A stretch of 41,661 nt of DNA from Blastopirellula marina (GCA_020721975.1 DYLR01000002.1:1-41661), one strand, 5' to 3'; counted from the first letter of the stretch, positions 1-9,382 are shown. Numbers and translations are program-made. The notes: generated by a model not told the origin, from the sequence alone.

Positions 1-87
1 TTTTAACATTTTGAGATTTTTATGAAAATTTTTTCAAATATTGTGAACGGTTACATTTTCAAAAATATGCTCCCAGGGTTTTACTTT

Positions 88-1236
88 TTATGGCGTTGCC
101 CTGCGCAAAACGCGAGAGCCGATGCCGGTTGTTATTTCATAAGGAATCGTCCCGAGCATTGCTGCGATTGATTCAACGCTGTTTTTGCTCGAAGGGTCAT
201 TATCAATTACCGTTACTTCGTCGCCGATTTCGACCTGTCCGGCTATATGCGTCAAATCGACGATGGTTTGATCCATACTCACGCGTCCGACGACAGGCAC
301 ATAAGTATTTGCGATTTTCATCATTCCGCGATTGCTGAGTCTGCGGTCGTAGCCGTCGCCGTAACCAATCGGCACTATGCCGGTTATCATATCGTGTTTT
401 GCAACGCAGCCGGTGCCGTAACCAATAATACAGCCGGTACGAACAGGCTTTTTCGTTTGCAGATATGAGACAAGTTTCATAGCCGGCCTGAGTTCAGGCC
501 TGTTGTGCATATCGACGCCGGGCTGATAACCATATACGCTTATGCCGCAGCGCGTCATGTTGCAATTGTCTTCAGCTATGTCGATAGTTGCTGCGGAATT
601 TGACAAATGCCGCAGGCGCACGTTAATGCCGTTTGCCTTGATAGCATTGGCGAATTTTTTGAATCGGGCAATCTGCTCAAGGGCAAATGATTTGTCCTTT
701 TCATCCGCGGCGGCAAGATGTGTGTAAAGCCCCTCGAATTCAATCTGCCGGCAGTTGTGGAATTCATTAATAATTTGATATATGCCCTGCTCGTCAAGCC
801 CCATTCGATGCATTCCGGTATCGAGGTTCAGGTGCAGCTTTACCTTTTTGCCGCATATTTCTGCCGCCTCGACGAGCGATTGAATATCGCAGCAGCGCAT
901 CGGTGTTACCCTGATTTCATTTTTCACCAGCCAGAAAGCGACATTTTTTTTCTCCTGCGGCGGATAGATGCTCAATTCCGAGCCGAACATCAGTATTGGC
1001 CCCGACCAGCCGAGCATGCGCAGTTCTTCGGCCTCGGCGGTATTTGCAACGGCGAGCATATCAACACCGGCCTGCTGCATGGCGGGCAGAACAGCGGCTG
1101 TACCGTGGCCGTAAGCATTGCATTTTATCGCGGCACAAAAAGCGTGCCGGGGTCTGGCGGCTTTCAAAATGCCGATATTATGTATAATAGCCTGGCGGTC
1201 TATTAACGCAATCAGATTTTTTCGCATTGATTCCAT
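88..1236 (-). CDS. alr: alanine racemase
   Basis: PLP-dependent racemase that converts L-alanine to D-alanine for peptidoglycan. The N-terminal TIM barrel carries the PLP lysine in IKCNAYGHG (about residue 38). The C-terminal domain has GYGDGYDRRLSN and VGRVSMDQ, the latter containing the conserved substrate-side region of the family. The length of 382 aa is normal for Alr. The start may be the first ATG or the one three codons later (MRKN); neither has an obvious Shine-Dalgarno. It is the last minus-strand gene before the window edge. Confidence 0.95.
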   Translation of the reverse strand: MESMRKNLIALIDRQAIIHNIGILKAARPRHAFCAAIKCNAYGHGTAAVLPAMQQAGVDMLAVANTAEAEELRMLGWSGPILMFGSELSIYPPQEKKNVAFWLVKNEIRVTPMRCCDIQSLVEAAEICGKKVKLHLNLDTGMHRMGLDEQGIYQIINEFHNCRQIEFEGLYTHLAAADEKDKSFALEQIARFKKFANAIKANGINVRLRHLSNSAATIDIAEDNCNMTRCGISVYGYQPGVDMHNRPELRPAMKLVSYLQTKKPVRTGCIIGYGTGCVAKHDMITGIVPIGYGDGYDRRLSNRGMMKIANTYVPVVGRVSMDQTIVDLTHIAGQVEIGDEVTVIDNDPSSKNSVESIAAMLGTIPYEITTGIGSRVLRRATP

Positions 1237-1282
1237 TTACGGAATATTAACATTTATCGGGGGCATCAACAAGTTTTTTTAA

Positions 1283-1312
1283 GTTTAGCCGTCGTAGCGC
1301 CGGCGGTTAAAC
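1283..1312. repeat. imperfect inverted repeat between alr and the YjbQ gene
   Basis: GTTTA and TAAAC arms enclose a CCG/CGG-rich core. No T-run follows on either strand, so this is not a typical intrinsic terminator. It may be a REP-like palindrome. Confidence 0.4.
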
Positions 1313-1360
1313 AATGTCAAATGTTAAGTGATTTTGTGAGATAAAAACTGACGGCGAATA

Positions 1361-1777
1361 TTACTCGCCAATAATTTTTACCAGAATGCGTTTTTTCCGG
1401 TTGCCGTCGAATTCATAATAAAAAATGTGTTCCCATGGACCTAAATGAAGTTTTCCATTCGTAATCGCAACTACAACTTCACGTCCCATGACTTGTCGTT
1501 TCAGGTGAGCATCGGCATTATCTTCATAGCCGTTGTGTCGATACTGGCTGTGGGGTTTTTCAGGTGCGAGTTTTTCCAGCCAGACCTCATAATCATTGTG
1601 CAGGCCGGGTTCGTTATCATTTATAAATACACTGGCGGTAATGTGCATGGCGTTAATAAGTACAAGACCCTCCTTAACGGCGGATTTTTCAACAAGCTGC
1701 TCTACCTCGTTGTGAATAGACACTATTGCCCTGCGCTGCGGGACATTCATCCAAATTTCTTTTGTCAGACTCTTCAT
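1361..1777 (-). CDS. YjbQ/UPF0047 family protein (paralogue 1)
   Basis: Small single-domain protein of 138 aa, the usual size for YjbQ, a family linked to weak thiamine-phosphate synthase activity and otherwise poorly understood. Visible family motifs are [12 protein letters not shown], the [15 protein letters not shown] block, and the C-terminal [16 protein letters not shown]. The ATG at 1777 has an AGG close upstream and the N-terminus MKSLTKEIW fits the family. A second, divergent copy lies at 13011-13421. The physiological substrate is unknown. Confidence 0.88.
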   Translation of the reverse strand: MKSLTKEIWMNVPQRRAIVSIHNEVEQLVEKSAVKEGLVLINAMHITASVFINDNEPGLHNDYEVWLEKLAPEKPHSQYRHNGYEDNADAHLKRQVMGREVVVAITNGKLHLGPWEHIFYYEFDGNRKKRILVKIIGE

Positions 1778-1812
1778 AAACCTGTGCAGTCCTTGGGGAT
1801 TATAACGTAATT

Positions 1813-1840
1813 AAAAAGCCTGTCCGAATAACCGGCTTTT
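1813..1840 (-). terminator. intrinsic terminator after the YhcH-family gene
   Basis: On the minus strand, AAAAGCC pairs with GGCTTTT across a 13-nt loop, and the 3' arm runs into a short T-run. It sits just downstream of the YhcH stop and upstream of the YjbQ start, separating the two genes. Confidence 0.5.
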
Positions 1841-1883
1841 CCAGAAAGGCCGGCTGCAAAGCCCGATGTCCGCCTCGGCGTTG

Positions 1884-2342
1884 CTATTCTACTTTTACCT
1901 TGAACACTACTTTCTTGATTTGCTGAGCTTTGCCCTTATGCACCAGCGGCATGTGGGCATCCGACGGAAAGAAAACACCGAACATGCCCGAATTTACCCC
2001 GAGCAATGTTAAACTTCGCGGGGCTTTATAAAGACAGGCATCCTTTTGTTCGTCATAAGGCGTATGAACTTTGAGCCTGTCTTCAAATTCCCAGCCGATA
2101 AGCTCTTTCCCGGCAAGAACATACTGCACGTCGATATACTTTTGGTGCGTCTCGAACAAGCCTTCTCTGACAGGACGGGTCTGGGCAGACATAACGATAT
2201 AATACAGCTTATCGCCGTCAAATTCACATCGCCCGTCGGGTCTGCTGCCGAAATCGGTATTGGCCATCATATCAAAAACCCTGTCAAGGCCGGCCATTAA
2301 GCCTTTGTATTTTGCCGCGTTTGAAACAACATCGAGTATCAT
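1884..2342 (-). CDS. YhcH/YjgK/YiaL family (DUF386) protein
   Basis: Cupin-like protein of the YhcH/YiaL family, associated with carbohydrate (sialic acid, beta-galactoside) metabolism. Family blocks are ETHQKYIDVQYVLAGKE, GWE, and the C-terminal FFPSDAHMPLV with its metal-ligand His. I chose the ATG at 2342 because AGGGA lies about 9 nt upstream and MILDVVSNAAKY is the normal N-terminus. The longer ORF starting with GTG at 2411 adds 23 residues (KSEIRISKSE...) that are a translated interspersed repeat. It follows the aminotransferase gene and is probably co-transcribed with it. Confidence 0.85.
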   Translation of the reverse strand: MILDVVSNAAKYKGLMAGLDRVFDMMANTDFGSRPDGRCEFDGDKLYYIVMSAQTRPVREGLFETHQKYIDVQYVLAGKELIGWEFEDRLKVHTPYDEQKDACLYKAPRSLTLLGVNSGMFGVFFPSDAHMPLVHKGKAQQIKKVVFKVKVE

Positions 2343-2377
2343 TTTTTTAATCCCTATTTTTCCTTTTGCTATTTTTT

Positions 2378-2408
2378 CGGATTTCGATATTCGTATTTCG
2401 GATTTTTT
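2378..2408. repeat. one arm of the AAATCCGAA interspersed repeat
   Basis: Forward text is CGGATTTCGATATTCG followed by TATTTCGGA. It is nearly identical to the arms of the long palindrome at 9155-9312. It fills the spacer between the aminotransferase stop and the YhcH start. Confidence 0.6.
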
Positions 2409-3613
2409 CACGACACCGGTTTTCCTGTCTGGATGTATGTGCGAATGTTGCGGATGGCCTGTCTGAGACGATTTTCATTTTCGACCAGCGCTATTCGCAT
2501 ATAATGCTCGCCTTTTTCGCCGAATGCTCTGCCCGGCGCAATTGCGACATTTGCATATTCCATCAGGTCCATTGCGAAATCAATGCTGCCTTTGCCTTTG
2601 CTTTGTTCGCTCGGCACTTTAGCCCAGACAAACATTGTGCCTCGCGGATTTTCAACTTCCCAGCCTATTCGCCGCAGCCCGTCAACCACCACGTCGCGCC
2701 TTGCCTGATAGCGCGCGTTTTGTTCGTCAATGTCCTTATCGCATTGACGCATTGCAACGATGCTTGCAATCTGTACGGCCTGAAAAATGCCGTAGTCGTA
2801 GTATCCCTTAATTGTCGCAAGGGCGTCAACCATTGTGGCATTGCCCGTACAGAACCCGACGCGAAAGCCCGCCATATTGTATGGCTTGCTCATCGTAGTA
2901 AATTCAACGCCGACGTCTTTTGCTCCCGGCGTGGAAAGGAAACTCGGCGATTTATAGCCGTCGAACACGGTCTCGCCATAAGCGAAATCGTGGACCACGC
3001 AGAAATTAAATTCTTTTGCCAGTTCGACAATCGGCTCAAAAAAACCCGCATCCACCGTCATTGCAGTCGGGTTGTGCGGATAATTGAGAATCAGCATTTT
3101 GGCACGAGGATAAATTTCCTTACAGACATAGGCGATGCGGTCGATAAAGTTTTTATCATTGCCCAGCGGAACTTTAATTACGTTTGCCCCGGCCAGTGCA
3201 ACAGCGTAGATATGAATAGGGAAAGCCGGGTCTGCGACAATGGCCGTGTCGCCCGCACCGAGCATAGCCAGACACAAATGGCTAAAGCCTTCCTTGCTGC
3301 CTAAGCAGGCGATTACCTCGGTTTCCGGGTCAAGCTGGCAGTTCCATTTGCGGGCATACTTAATGGCAACTTCCCGCCGCAGGTTATATACGCCGCGTGA
3401 TGCGCTGTACCGCTGGTTGCGTTTGTCCTGGGCGGCCTCGCAGAGTTTATCAATGACTATCTGCGGCGTAGGGTCGAGGGGATTGCCCATGCCCAGGTCG
3501 ATAATATCGATTCCCTGTTGTCGTTTTTTAAGTTTCAGGGCGTTCAGTTTGCCGAACAGGTACGGCGGCAAACGTCTGATTCTCGATGATGTTTCTATTT
3601 GAAATTCGCTCAT
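2408..3613 (-). CDS. PLP aminotransferase class I/II, AlaC-like
   Basis: Fold-type I aminotransferase of about 401 aa, closest in appearance to AlaC (glutamate-pyruvate aminotransferase) and related LL-diaminopimelate aminotransferases. Motifs are IDLGMGNPLDPTP near the N-terminus, LNYPHNPTA, VHDFAYGE, and the PLP-lysine motif TMSKPYNMAGFRVGF. The true start is the internal ATG at 3613 (MSEFQIETSSRIRRLP). The 24 residues upstream in the ORF track lack family similarity. The exact amino donor and acceptor cannot be read from the sequence, so I leave the symbol blank. Confidence 0.88.
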   Translation of the reverse strand: MSEFQIETSSRIRRLPPYLFGKLNALKLKKRQQGIDIIDLGMGNPLDPTPQIVIDKLCEAAQDKRNQRYSASRGVYNLRREVAIKYARKWNCQLDPETEVIACLGSKEGFSHLCLAMLGAGDTAIVADPAFPIHIYAVALAGANVIKVPLGNDKNFIDRIAYVCKEIYPRAKMLILNYPHNPTAMTVDAGFFEPIVELAKEFNFCVVHDFAYGETVFDGYKSPSFLSTPGAKDVGVEFTTMSKPYNMAGFRVGFCTGNATMVDALATIKGYYDYGIFQAVQIASIVAMRQCDKDIDEQNARYQARRDVVVDGLRRIGWEVENPRGTMFVWAKVPSEQSKGKGSIDFAMDLMEYANVAIAPGRAFGEKGEHYMRIALVENENRLRQAIRNIRTYIQTGKPVS

Positions 3614-3809
3614 AAATATAGAAAATACCGGCAAAAAACCAAAAGTCAACAAACTTTGTGAAAAACAGGCTATCCACTGGTCCAAATACCCTCACCCCAG
3701 AACATATTGTCGAAAAACTAAAGAAACATTGCCTTCTTTCCAAGTAGATGCCATAATAACAACGGTGGCGGAAAAACTGCCATGGCGAGTTACAAAAGGA
3801 CTTTATTTC

Positions 3810-3840
3810 AACCACAGAATAACGGAGAACATAGGAACAT
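3810..3840. repeat. CCACAGA-type dispersed repeat
   Basis: Text AACCACAGAATAACGGAG and onward resembles the stretches at 15903-15955 and 16452-16490. These CCACAGAG-rich spacers recur between genes in this window. Their function is unknown. Confidence 0.4.
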
Positions 3841-3852
3841 AAAAAACGGTTT

Positions 3853-4116
3853 ATGAGCAATTTGGAACAACAAATTCTTGATATTATAAAAGCAAAGCCG
3901 GGCCAATTAGCCAAGTCAATCGCTGCGCAATTAAAAAGTGATCGCAGGCTGATAAATTCGATATTGTATGGCCAACTAAAGAATAAGGTTCAGCAGGACA
4001 AGAACTATCGATGGTATTTGAAAGAAGTTATTAATGTCGGGGGGCAAGACAATAAAAAGCCGCAACAACTAATATTTGGAATGTCTTTTAATATGTCATT
4101 TTTCTTTGCCCAGTGA
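3853..4116 (+). CDS. small HTH-like protein, probably 3'-truncated
   Basis: The N-terminal 60 residues look like a winged-helix/HTH module: ILDIIKAKPGQLAKSIAAQL, then NSILYGQLKNKV and YRWYLK. This module is usually the front part of longer proteins, but I cannot name the family. The last 13 codons (about 4070-4116) are antisense to an integrase coding frame, so the gene appears cut by a junction near 4065 and its current C-terminus is foreign. Probably non-functional. Confidence 0.45.
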   Translation: MSNLEQQILDIIKAKPGQLAKSIAAQLKSDRRLINSILYGQLKNKVQQDKNYRWYLKEVINVGGQDNKKPQQLIFGMSFNMSFFFAQ

Positions 4117-4575
4117 AACATTGCTTTTATTATCGCAATATTCAAATTAATCCCAGCAGCAGCCTTATAATGTCTCAAAAGTTTATTTCGATAATTTTGT
4201 AAATCTACTGTTTGTATTTGTGAAATCAGACACGATGAACCAACATACCGGACAAACACCCGTAGATACCGCACCTGATCAGAATGATATCTTTAGCGTT
4301 AAATCGCCACTCTGTGCCTGATCCTATTGAGCTTCCAAAAAGAGATTACAAAGATATCTTAAAGATAAATCACCATCTTTTTGTTGAGGAGATATAACCT
4401 TGCCTGTGTGTAAATATGCCGCCTGCTCAAAGTATCTTTGCAGGGCAAGTTTTTTATCTGTACCAAAGTAGTAGAGTTTTCCTTTAATCTTCTTGCAAAA
4501 CTGGCCTGTAGAATGTAAAGTTAGCGGAAATTTGTCGCTACGAACCTTACGGCTTTTTCTATCGGTTTTTGACAT
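4065..4575 (-). pseudogene. tyrosine integrase remnant (N-terminal and core-binding parts only)
   Basis: The ORF at 4575-4324 encodes an integrase arm-type N-terminus (KLYYFGTDKKLALQRYFEQA) and ends in an in-frame TAG after FLEAQ. Reading continues after a frame change with TVDLQNYRNKLLRHYKAA and IKAMFHWAKKNDILKDIPNI, a SAM-like core-binding domain. Homology stops at about 4065, and the catalytic domain with its Arg/His/Tyr residues is absent. It starts about 135 bp from tRNA-Lys, a common integration target. Confidence 0.75.
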
Positions 4576-4709
4576 AGAAATAATACCCTTGTTCTAACAT
4601 TGCTATGGAACAAAAGTATTATGATTGAAAATAAGTTGTAGTCAAGGTTGTAGTTGCAAATAAAGTTTCCTTATGTTTTGTTTATAAGTTATGATAAATA
4701 ATGATGTTA

Positions 4710-4782
<73 letters not shown>

Positions 4783-5241
4783 TTGGCCCTTGTCGCGGCC
4801 AAAAAGCCGCAACCAAAATCCGAAACAAATCCAAAATCTAAAACCAAAATCCCAAATTGTAACGGCCACAAATGAACACGGGGCCAAACCTATTTACTGC
4901 CTAACCATAATAACAGTTCCTGAGAACCGGACTTTTTTCTTTGTCTTTTCCGCATTTGGGGGTATGATTAAACGGGTTTATGAAGTTGTTTTGCATGTGC
5001 CAGCTTTGTAATACAAATTCATTTGAAGATAATAAAACAATAGGGATTGTCTGATGTCACCAAAAAGGATTGCCCGCTTTTAAAGACGCCAAATATTTAA
5101 CAACAAAGTTTGGATTTGACCAGAAATAAAATGAAAATCTGGTGTGGGCAATGGTTAAACGTCTTTGATAATTTCGGATTGCTGCCAATAATAAAAATAA
5201 TGGTTTCATCGGATTTTTTAAGATATTTTTGAAAGTGCTTT
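4783..5241. other. intergenic region downstream of tRNA-Lys, no gene seen
   Basis: Bases about 4800-4860 are another arm of the AAATCCGAA/AAATCTAAA repeat family (AAAATCCGAAACAAATCC, then AAAATCTAAAACC). The rest is AT-rich. The 73-aa ORF at 4790-5011 is a translation of the repeat plus low-information sequence and I do not accept it as a gene. Confidence 0.6.
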
Positions 5242-6026
5242 ATGGCAGTCGAATATAACAATCTGCGTTCTGTGATGCTTGAGTACTTAAAAACACATCC
5301 TCATGGACAATTCGATCTCATAAGCAATTCAATATCTCTCTTTTTTAAAAAGAGTGGACTCGAACTTGACCAAAATGATTTAGAAATATTACAGCAGGTT
5401 ATTCATGAACTATATATTTAAAAAATTATTATTCTTGGAGATAAATGTACAAGTTCTGGGGCTTGGATCTGGCCATTTTATAGATTAACGGAACACGGTA
5501 AAAATGTGGTCAACAATATCGAATATCAACTATACGATCCATCAGGTTATTTGTCCAGAATCAAAGGTGAAATACCTTTGATTAATGATACGATTATTCT
5601 GTACTTGGAAGAAAGTCTCAACTGTTTTCGCTTGAATTTGCTATTTGCTGCTGCAGTGATGATAGGTTGTGCAGCGGAAAAGGCATGTTATTGCTAATTG
5701 AAACATTTGCTCAAGCCATTTCAAATTCTGAGATGCGAGCAAAATATGAAAAAGAAATCAACTCTCGAATGATAAGCCAGAAATACGAGGCACTTTGGAA
5801 ACGATTGGAAACGATAGCTTCAAGGTCCACAAATCATTTAGGTGACGACTTGCACACCATTTTAGATAGAGTATTCGACCTTATACGTACAACCAGAAAT
5901 GAAGCGGGGCATCCCACAGGGGAAAAAATTGAAAAAGAAACCGTTCATGCAAACTTTCTTCTTTTCCCAGGTTACTGCAAAAGAGTTTATAGATTGATTG
6001 AATACTTTAACAATAACCAAATATAG
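5242..6026 (+). pseudogene. broken hypothetical gene (in-frame stop plus frameshift)
   Basis: The reading frame opens at ATG 5242 (MAVEYNNLRSVMLEYL), meets TAA at 5419-5421 after HELYI, and continues in the same frame with GAWIWPFYRLTEHGKNV through LFAAAVMIGCAAEKA. It then needs one inserted nucleotide near 5686 to join the frame of the 5667-6026 ORF (LLLIETFAQAISNSE to IEYFNNNQI). Restored, it would be about 260 aa, helix-rich. The stretch TTRNEAGHPTGE is reminiscent of HEPN-like or DUF4145-type proteins, but I do not assign a family. The downstream PD-(D/E)XK-like ORF starts directly after its stop. Confidence 0.7.
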
Positions 6027-6827
6027 TTGTCATCAGAGAACTCTATGGGTAAAAACGATTCATCTAAAACACGAGTTGTACCGATTTTTGACTGTTTATA
6101 TAAAAATGACAAGACAGGCCTTTCCTGGTTGTCGAAGCTGCTTTCTTTACCGAAAGGAGAACACCAATTAAACTTGCCGTTAGATGTGAATTTAAAAATA
6201 CAAGATATTGGGTGGGGCGATAATGAGAAAAAGCTTGTTCCTCCGGTATCGCTTTTGTCATGGTTAATTCGTAATCCAAGAAAACCATCTTCAGGTGTTT
6301 TAAGTTCCAATCCATTGAAAGCTAAAAAGCGAGAGGCATTGATAAATGGAGCAGAGGAATGTATCATTGAAGGATTAAAACTTTTACGAAATAATCCAAA
6401 TGGAGAAACTTGGCATATTTTTGAGGGTGAAACCCAGCCCGATGTTTTTATCAAAACACCCGATGTTTTAATTGTGATTGAAGGCAAACGAACAGAACGA
6501 GAGCCAACTACCTCGACCAAATGGATGTTGGTTCGTCATCAGATGCTTCGGCATATTGATTGTGCTTTTGAAATAGCCGGGGGAAAAAAGGTTATAGGTT
6601 TTTTCATTGTGGAAGGTGAAGGGCAAAGTTGTGATGTTCCGAGTCAATGGATCAAATATGCTAAAGATACAATCAATAGTCAAGTCATACAATCAAGTCT
6701 TCCTCACAGGGGGCCAGAAGAGCAGAAGCGTATTGCATCATCATTTATCGGTGTAACGACTTGGCAACAAGTATGCAAAGAGTTTGATATTAAGTGGGAT
6801 ACACTTCCTGATAAAGTAGAAGGGTAA
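6027..6827 (+). CDS. PD-(D/E)XK nuclease-like hypothetical protein
   Basis: Intact ORF of 266 aa in an otherwise decayed patch. TQPDVFIKTPDVLIVIEGKR resembles the PD-(D/E)XK core, with an acidic residue, a beta strand and then E-x-K. TKWMLVRHQMLRHIDCAFE could be a following helix. The start is TTG at 6027, immediately after the upstream stop, or ATG at 6045; the ribosome-binding site is weak for both. The pairing with the broken upstream gene suggests a two-gene accessory, perhaps defence-related, unit. That role is inference only. Confidence 0.6.
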   Translation: MSSENSMGKNDSSKTRVVPIFDCLYKNDKTGLSWLSKLLSLPKGEHQLNLPLDVNLKIQDIGWGDNEKKLVPPVSLLSWLIRNPRKPSSGVLSSNPLKAKKREALINGAEECIIEGLKLLRNNPNGETWHIFEGETQPDVFIKTPDVLIVIEGKRTEREPTTSTKWMLVRHQMLRHIDCAFEIAGGKKVIGFFIVEGEGQSCDVPSQWIKYAKDTINSQVIQSSLPHRGPEEQKRIASSFIGVTTWQQVCKEFDIKWDTLPDKVEG

Positions 6828-6885
6828 CATTATTTAACCTCAAATTTAAATCTATGTTGAACATAAAAGCAGTTTGGAGGTATTT

Positions 6886-7214
6886 ATGAGCAATCAATCG
6901 CAAACAGAATGTTGTCCAAAGTTCGACCCGGCGCCGTGGGACGATAAAGTCTTTGAATGGAGCAATAAGCAATTCATCAGAGACAAGGTCTTCACTCTTT
7001 TTTACACGCCGAGAACGTAGCACTAAGCGGAAAGTTTTTAACAAAAGTATATGAGGGCGACTACAAAGAAACCGGCAAATGGTGCAAAGATTTTGACGGA
7101 TATGCAAAAGGCAAAGGCTTTGCCGTTTCCAAAATGTATATATGGTATACAACCTGCCCGAAATGTGCCAAACAGTACGGCAAAAATTACGTTGTGATTG
7201 TCGGCAAAGTATAA
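6886..7214 (+). pseudogene. conserved CPKCA-motif protein with internal deletion
   Basis: It has a good ribosome-binding site (TTTGGAGG) before ATG 6886. The N-terminus ECCPKFDPAPWDDKVFEW and the C-terminus KVYEGDYKETGKWCKDF ... WYTTCPKCAKQYGKNYVV are ends that I recall as belonging together in a roughly 150-aa conserved family of unknown function. Here the reading frame runs from FTLFYTP straight into a stop, and the second half resumes in another frame at AENVALSGKF. So about 40 codons of the middle are missing. The deletion point is near 7005. Confidence 0.7.
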
Positions 7215-7258
7215 GCAGTTTTACCCTCTCGCAGTTGCTGCTTATGCCGGCACGATTT

Positions 7259-8992
7259 TTACTCAAAACTTATGTCGCTGAGGACAAATTGCAGATTGTC
7301 CCCGCCGTTCCAGGTATCCAGTTGCGGCTCATAAGCGACGTTGAAAAATTCATTTTCGAGCAGCTTTTTTTCGAGACCTGCCATCTTAAAACCGATGCAG
7401 CGTGCCGAGCCGGTACTGTCGCCGATAGCCAGTTGTAAATGTTCGCCTCGACTGCCGACCTTTCGCGGCGAGGCGATTAACCTTACTCCGCGAGTTGCGA
7501 TAAGAGGTTTGGGATTGCCCCTGCCGAAAGGCCCCAGCGGTTCAAGCTGACGCACCAGATTATACGAAATATCACGGATTGGGCATATCGCGTCAATTTC
7601 AATCTTTGCAGTCGAGGCGGTCTGGCGAAAATTTTCCGCCGCGTATTTCTCAAACGCATCGGCAAATTCGCCTATCTTTGCCGGCTCAAGCGTAATGCCT
7701 GCGGCCATGGAATGACCGCCGAACTTTACAACATATTTGCTGCACGCGCTGATTGCGCCATAAATATCGAAGCCCTCGATGCTTCTGGCCGATCCTTTGC
7801 CTAATCCGTTTTCGGTATTGATAAGAATCGTCGGTTTGTAAAATTTGTCAACTACCTTTGCGGCGACTATCCCGACAATCCCCGTGTGCCACTGTTCGGA
7901 ACCAAGCACGATTGTCCGCCGATCGGGGTGGTCAAGACCGGCCTGTGTAATCACTTCGCAGACCTGCTGGAATATTTTTCGTTCCGCACTTTGCCGCTGA
8001 TAATTTTGCTGCTTAAGATAATCGGCAATTCGTAATGCCCGAACCTGACTGTCGGTGGTAAGCAGTTCAACGGCTAATCTTGCATGTCCCATTCTGCCCG
8101 CCGCGTTGAGCATCGGCGCAAGTATAAAGCCGATATGATAGCTGTCGAGTTTTTGGCCTTCCAGACCTGCGGCGTTAATCAGTGCGGCAAGCCCCGGCAT
8201 AGAACAGTCGTGCATTGCCTTAAGGCCGAAACTTGCAATAATCCGGTTCTCGCCGCGAAGCTCGATAACGTCGGCAATCGTACCCAGGGCTGCAAACACC
8301 GTGGCGTTAATCAGAAACTCCCGCAATTTCGGGTTGGTCCGTCCGGCTGATTTAAACCGGTTGGTCAATGCCCAGGCCAGCTTGAAAGCGACTGTGGCCC
8401 CGGCACATTTTGGATTGGCATAATCGCCGAGCATCGGATGTACGATGACATTTGCATCGGGAAGAGTTGGCTCTATGGTATGGTGGTCGGTAATTATCAC
8501 ATCCATCCCCAGTTGGCGCGCTAATCTAACCGAATCAGCAGCAGTGATTCCGCAGTCAACCGTGATAAGCAGTTTTGTACCGTCGGCGGCGATTTGCCGA
8601 ACAGCGCCGTCATTCAGGCCGTAACCCTCGTCAATACGGTGAGGGATATAAAATTCTGCCGGCGAACCGAGCAGGCGGATGATGTGCCACAGGATAGCGG
8701 CAGCGGTAATGCCGTCAACGTCGTAATCGCCGTAAATAGTGATTTTTTGCCGACTTGCTATGGCCCGGCAGATTTCTTCCGTTGCTGCCGGTACGCCCGG
8801 CATCACATCCGGTTCAATCAGTTCGGTAAGTTTGGGATTCAAAAAGGATTTAGCCTGTTCGGCAGTTGCAACACCTCTGTTGACAAGTACCTGCGCAAGA
8901 ACCGGCGGAATTTTCAACTCATCGGCCAGGCTCAGAGATTCAGCCCTTGCCGGGTGGATAAACCAGCTTTTATTATGCATCCCTGCACGCAT
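7259..8992 (-). CDS. recJ: single-stranded-DNA-specific exonuclease RecJ
   Basis: 5'-3' ssDNA exonuclease of the DHH superfamily, used in recombination and mismatch repair. Motif I is YGDYDVDGITAAAIL, motif III is ITDHHT, and later blocks are NAAGRMGHARLAVELL and the DHHA1 signature KFGGHSMAAGITL. A C-terminal OB-like domain ends in LSDISFE. The length of about 577 aa is normal. I place the start at ATG 8992, with GAGG upstream; the ORF-track TTG at 9001 is too close to that GAGG. It has its own promoter at 9034-9061. Confidence 0.94.
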   Translation of the reverse strand: MRAGMHNKSWFIHPARAESLSLADELKIPPVLAQVLVNRGVATAEQAKSFLNPKLTELIEPDVMPGVPAATEEICRAIASRQKITIYGDYDVDGITAAAILWHIIRLLGSPAEFYIPHRIDEGYGLNDGAVRQIAADGTKLLITVDCGITAADSVRLARQLGMDVIITDHHTIEPTLPDANVIVHPMLGDYANPKCAGATVAFKLAWALTNRFKSAGRTNPKLREFLINATVFAALGTIADVIELRGENRIIASFGLKAMHDCSMPGLAALINAAGLEGQKLDSYHIGFILAPMLNAAGRMGHARLAVELLTTDSQVRALRIADYLKQQNYQRQSAERKIFQQVCEVITQAGLDHPDRRTIVLGSEQWHTGIVGIVAAKVVDKFYKPTILINTENGLGKGSARSIEGFDIYGAISACSKYVVKFGGHSMAAGITLEPAKIGEFADAFEKYAAENFRQTASTAKIEIDAICPIRDISYNLVRQLEPLGPFGRGNPKPLIATRGVRLIASPRKVGSRGEHLQLAIGDSTGSARCIGFKMAGLEKKLLENEFFNVAYEPQLDTWNGGDNLQFVLSDISFE

Positions 8993-9033
8993 AAAATCCA
9001 ATACCTCAACGCGGCAAAATGATATTTTGGGGT

Positions 9034-9061
9034 ATTATACCATCCCTTGCAGTCAATGCAA
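9034..9061 (-). promoter_or_regulatory. promoter of recJ
   Basis: On the minus strand a perfect extended -10 (TGGTATAAT) lies 16 nt from a weaker -35-like TTGCAT. The leader to the recJ ATG is about 35 nt. Confidence 0.55.
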
Positions 9062-9154
9062 TTCGATAATAACACATATCGGCGGTATTATAATTCTACT
9101 ACGCTATATTGCCTTTAGCTATTGTAATCTAATTTCTTATAATATAAGGATTTA

Positions 9155-9312
9155 AATCCGAAATCCGAATATCGAAATCCGAAACAATATCGAATATTCA
9201 AAACTAAAATGTTCAAAACAAAAACCTAAAACAATGGAGTTTTTGTTTTGGTTATTTTGATTTGGAATTTTGAATTTGTTTTGGATTTCGGATTTCGTGC
9301 TTCGGATTTTTA
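9155..9312. repeat. long imperfect palindromic repeat element
   Basis: The left arm has AAATCCGAAATCCGAATATC and the right arm has GGATTTCGGATTTCGTGCTT, with partly self-complementary A/T-rich inner segments (CAAAACAAAAACC against GGAGTTTTTGTTTTG). It forms a roughly 150-bp imperfect palindrome between lysA and recJ. Single arms of the same sequence occur at 2378-2408 and about 4800-4860. The 82-aa ORF on this stretch is a translated repeat. Confidence 0.65.
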
Positions 9313-9382
9313 GTCTGTTTCGTTTCCATATTACAAATAGCGTTGTAGCACTAAGACTTGTCCGACGGATTGCTTCTTCAAT

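Noticed and set aside
718-1206. 162-aa plus ORF
   Set aside because: Antisense shadow of alr.
2366-3304. 312-aa plus ORF
   Set aside because: Antisense shadow of the aminotransferase, which has all family motifs.
4790-5011. 73-aa plus ORF after tRNA-Lys
   Set aside because: The first third is repeat text and the rest has no protein-like features.
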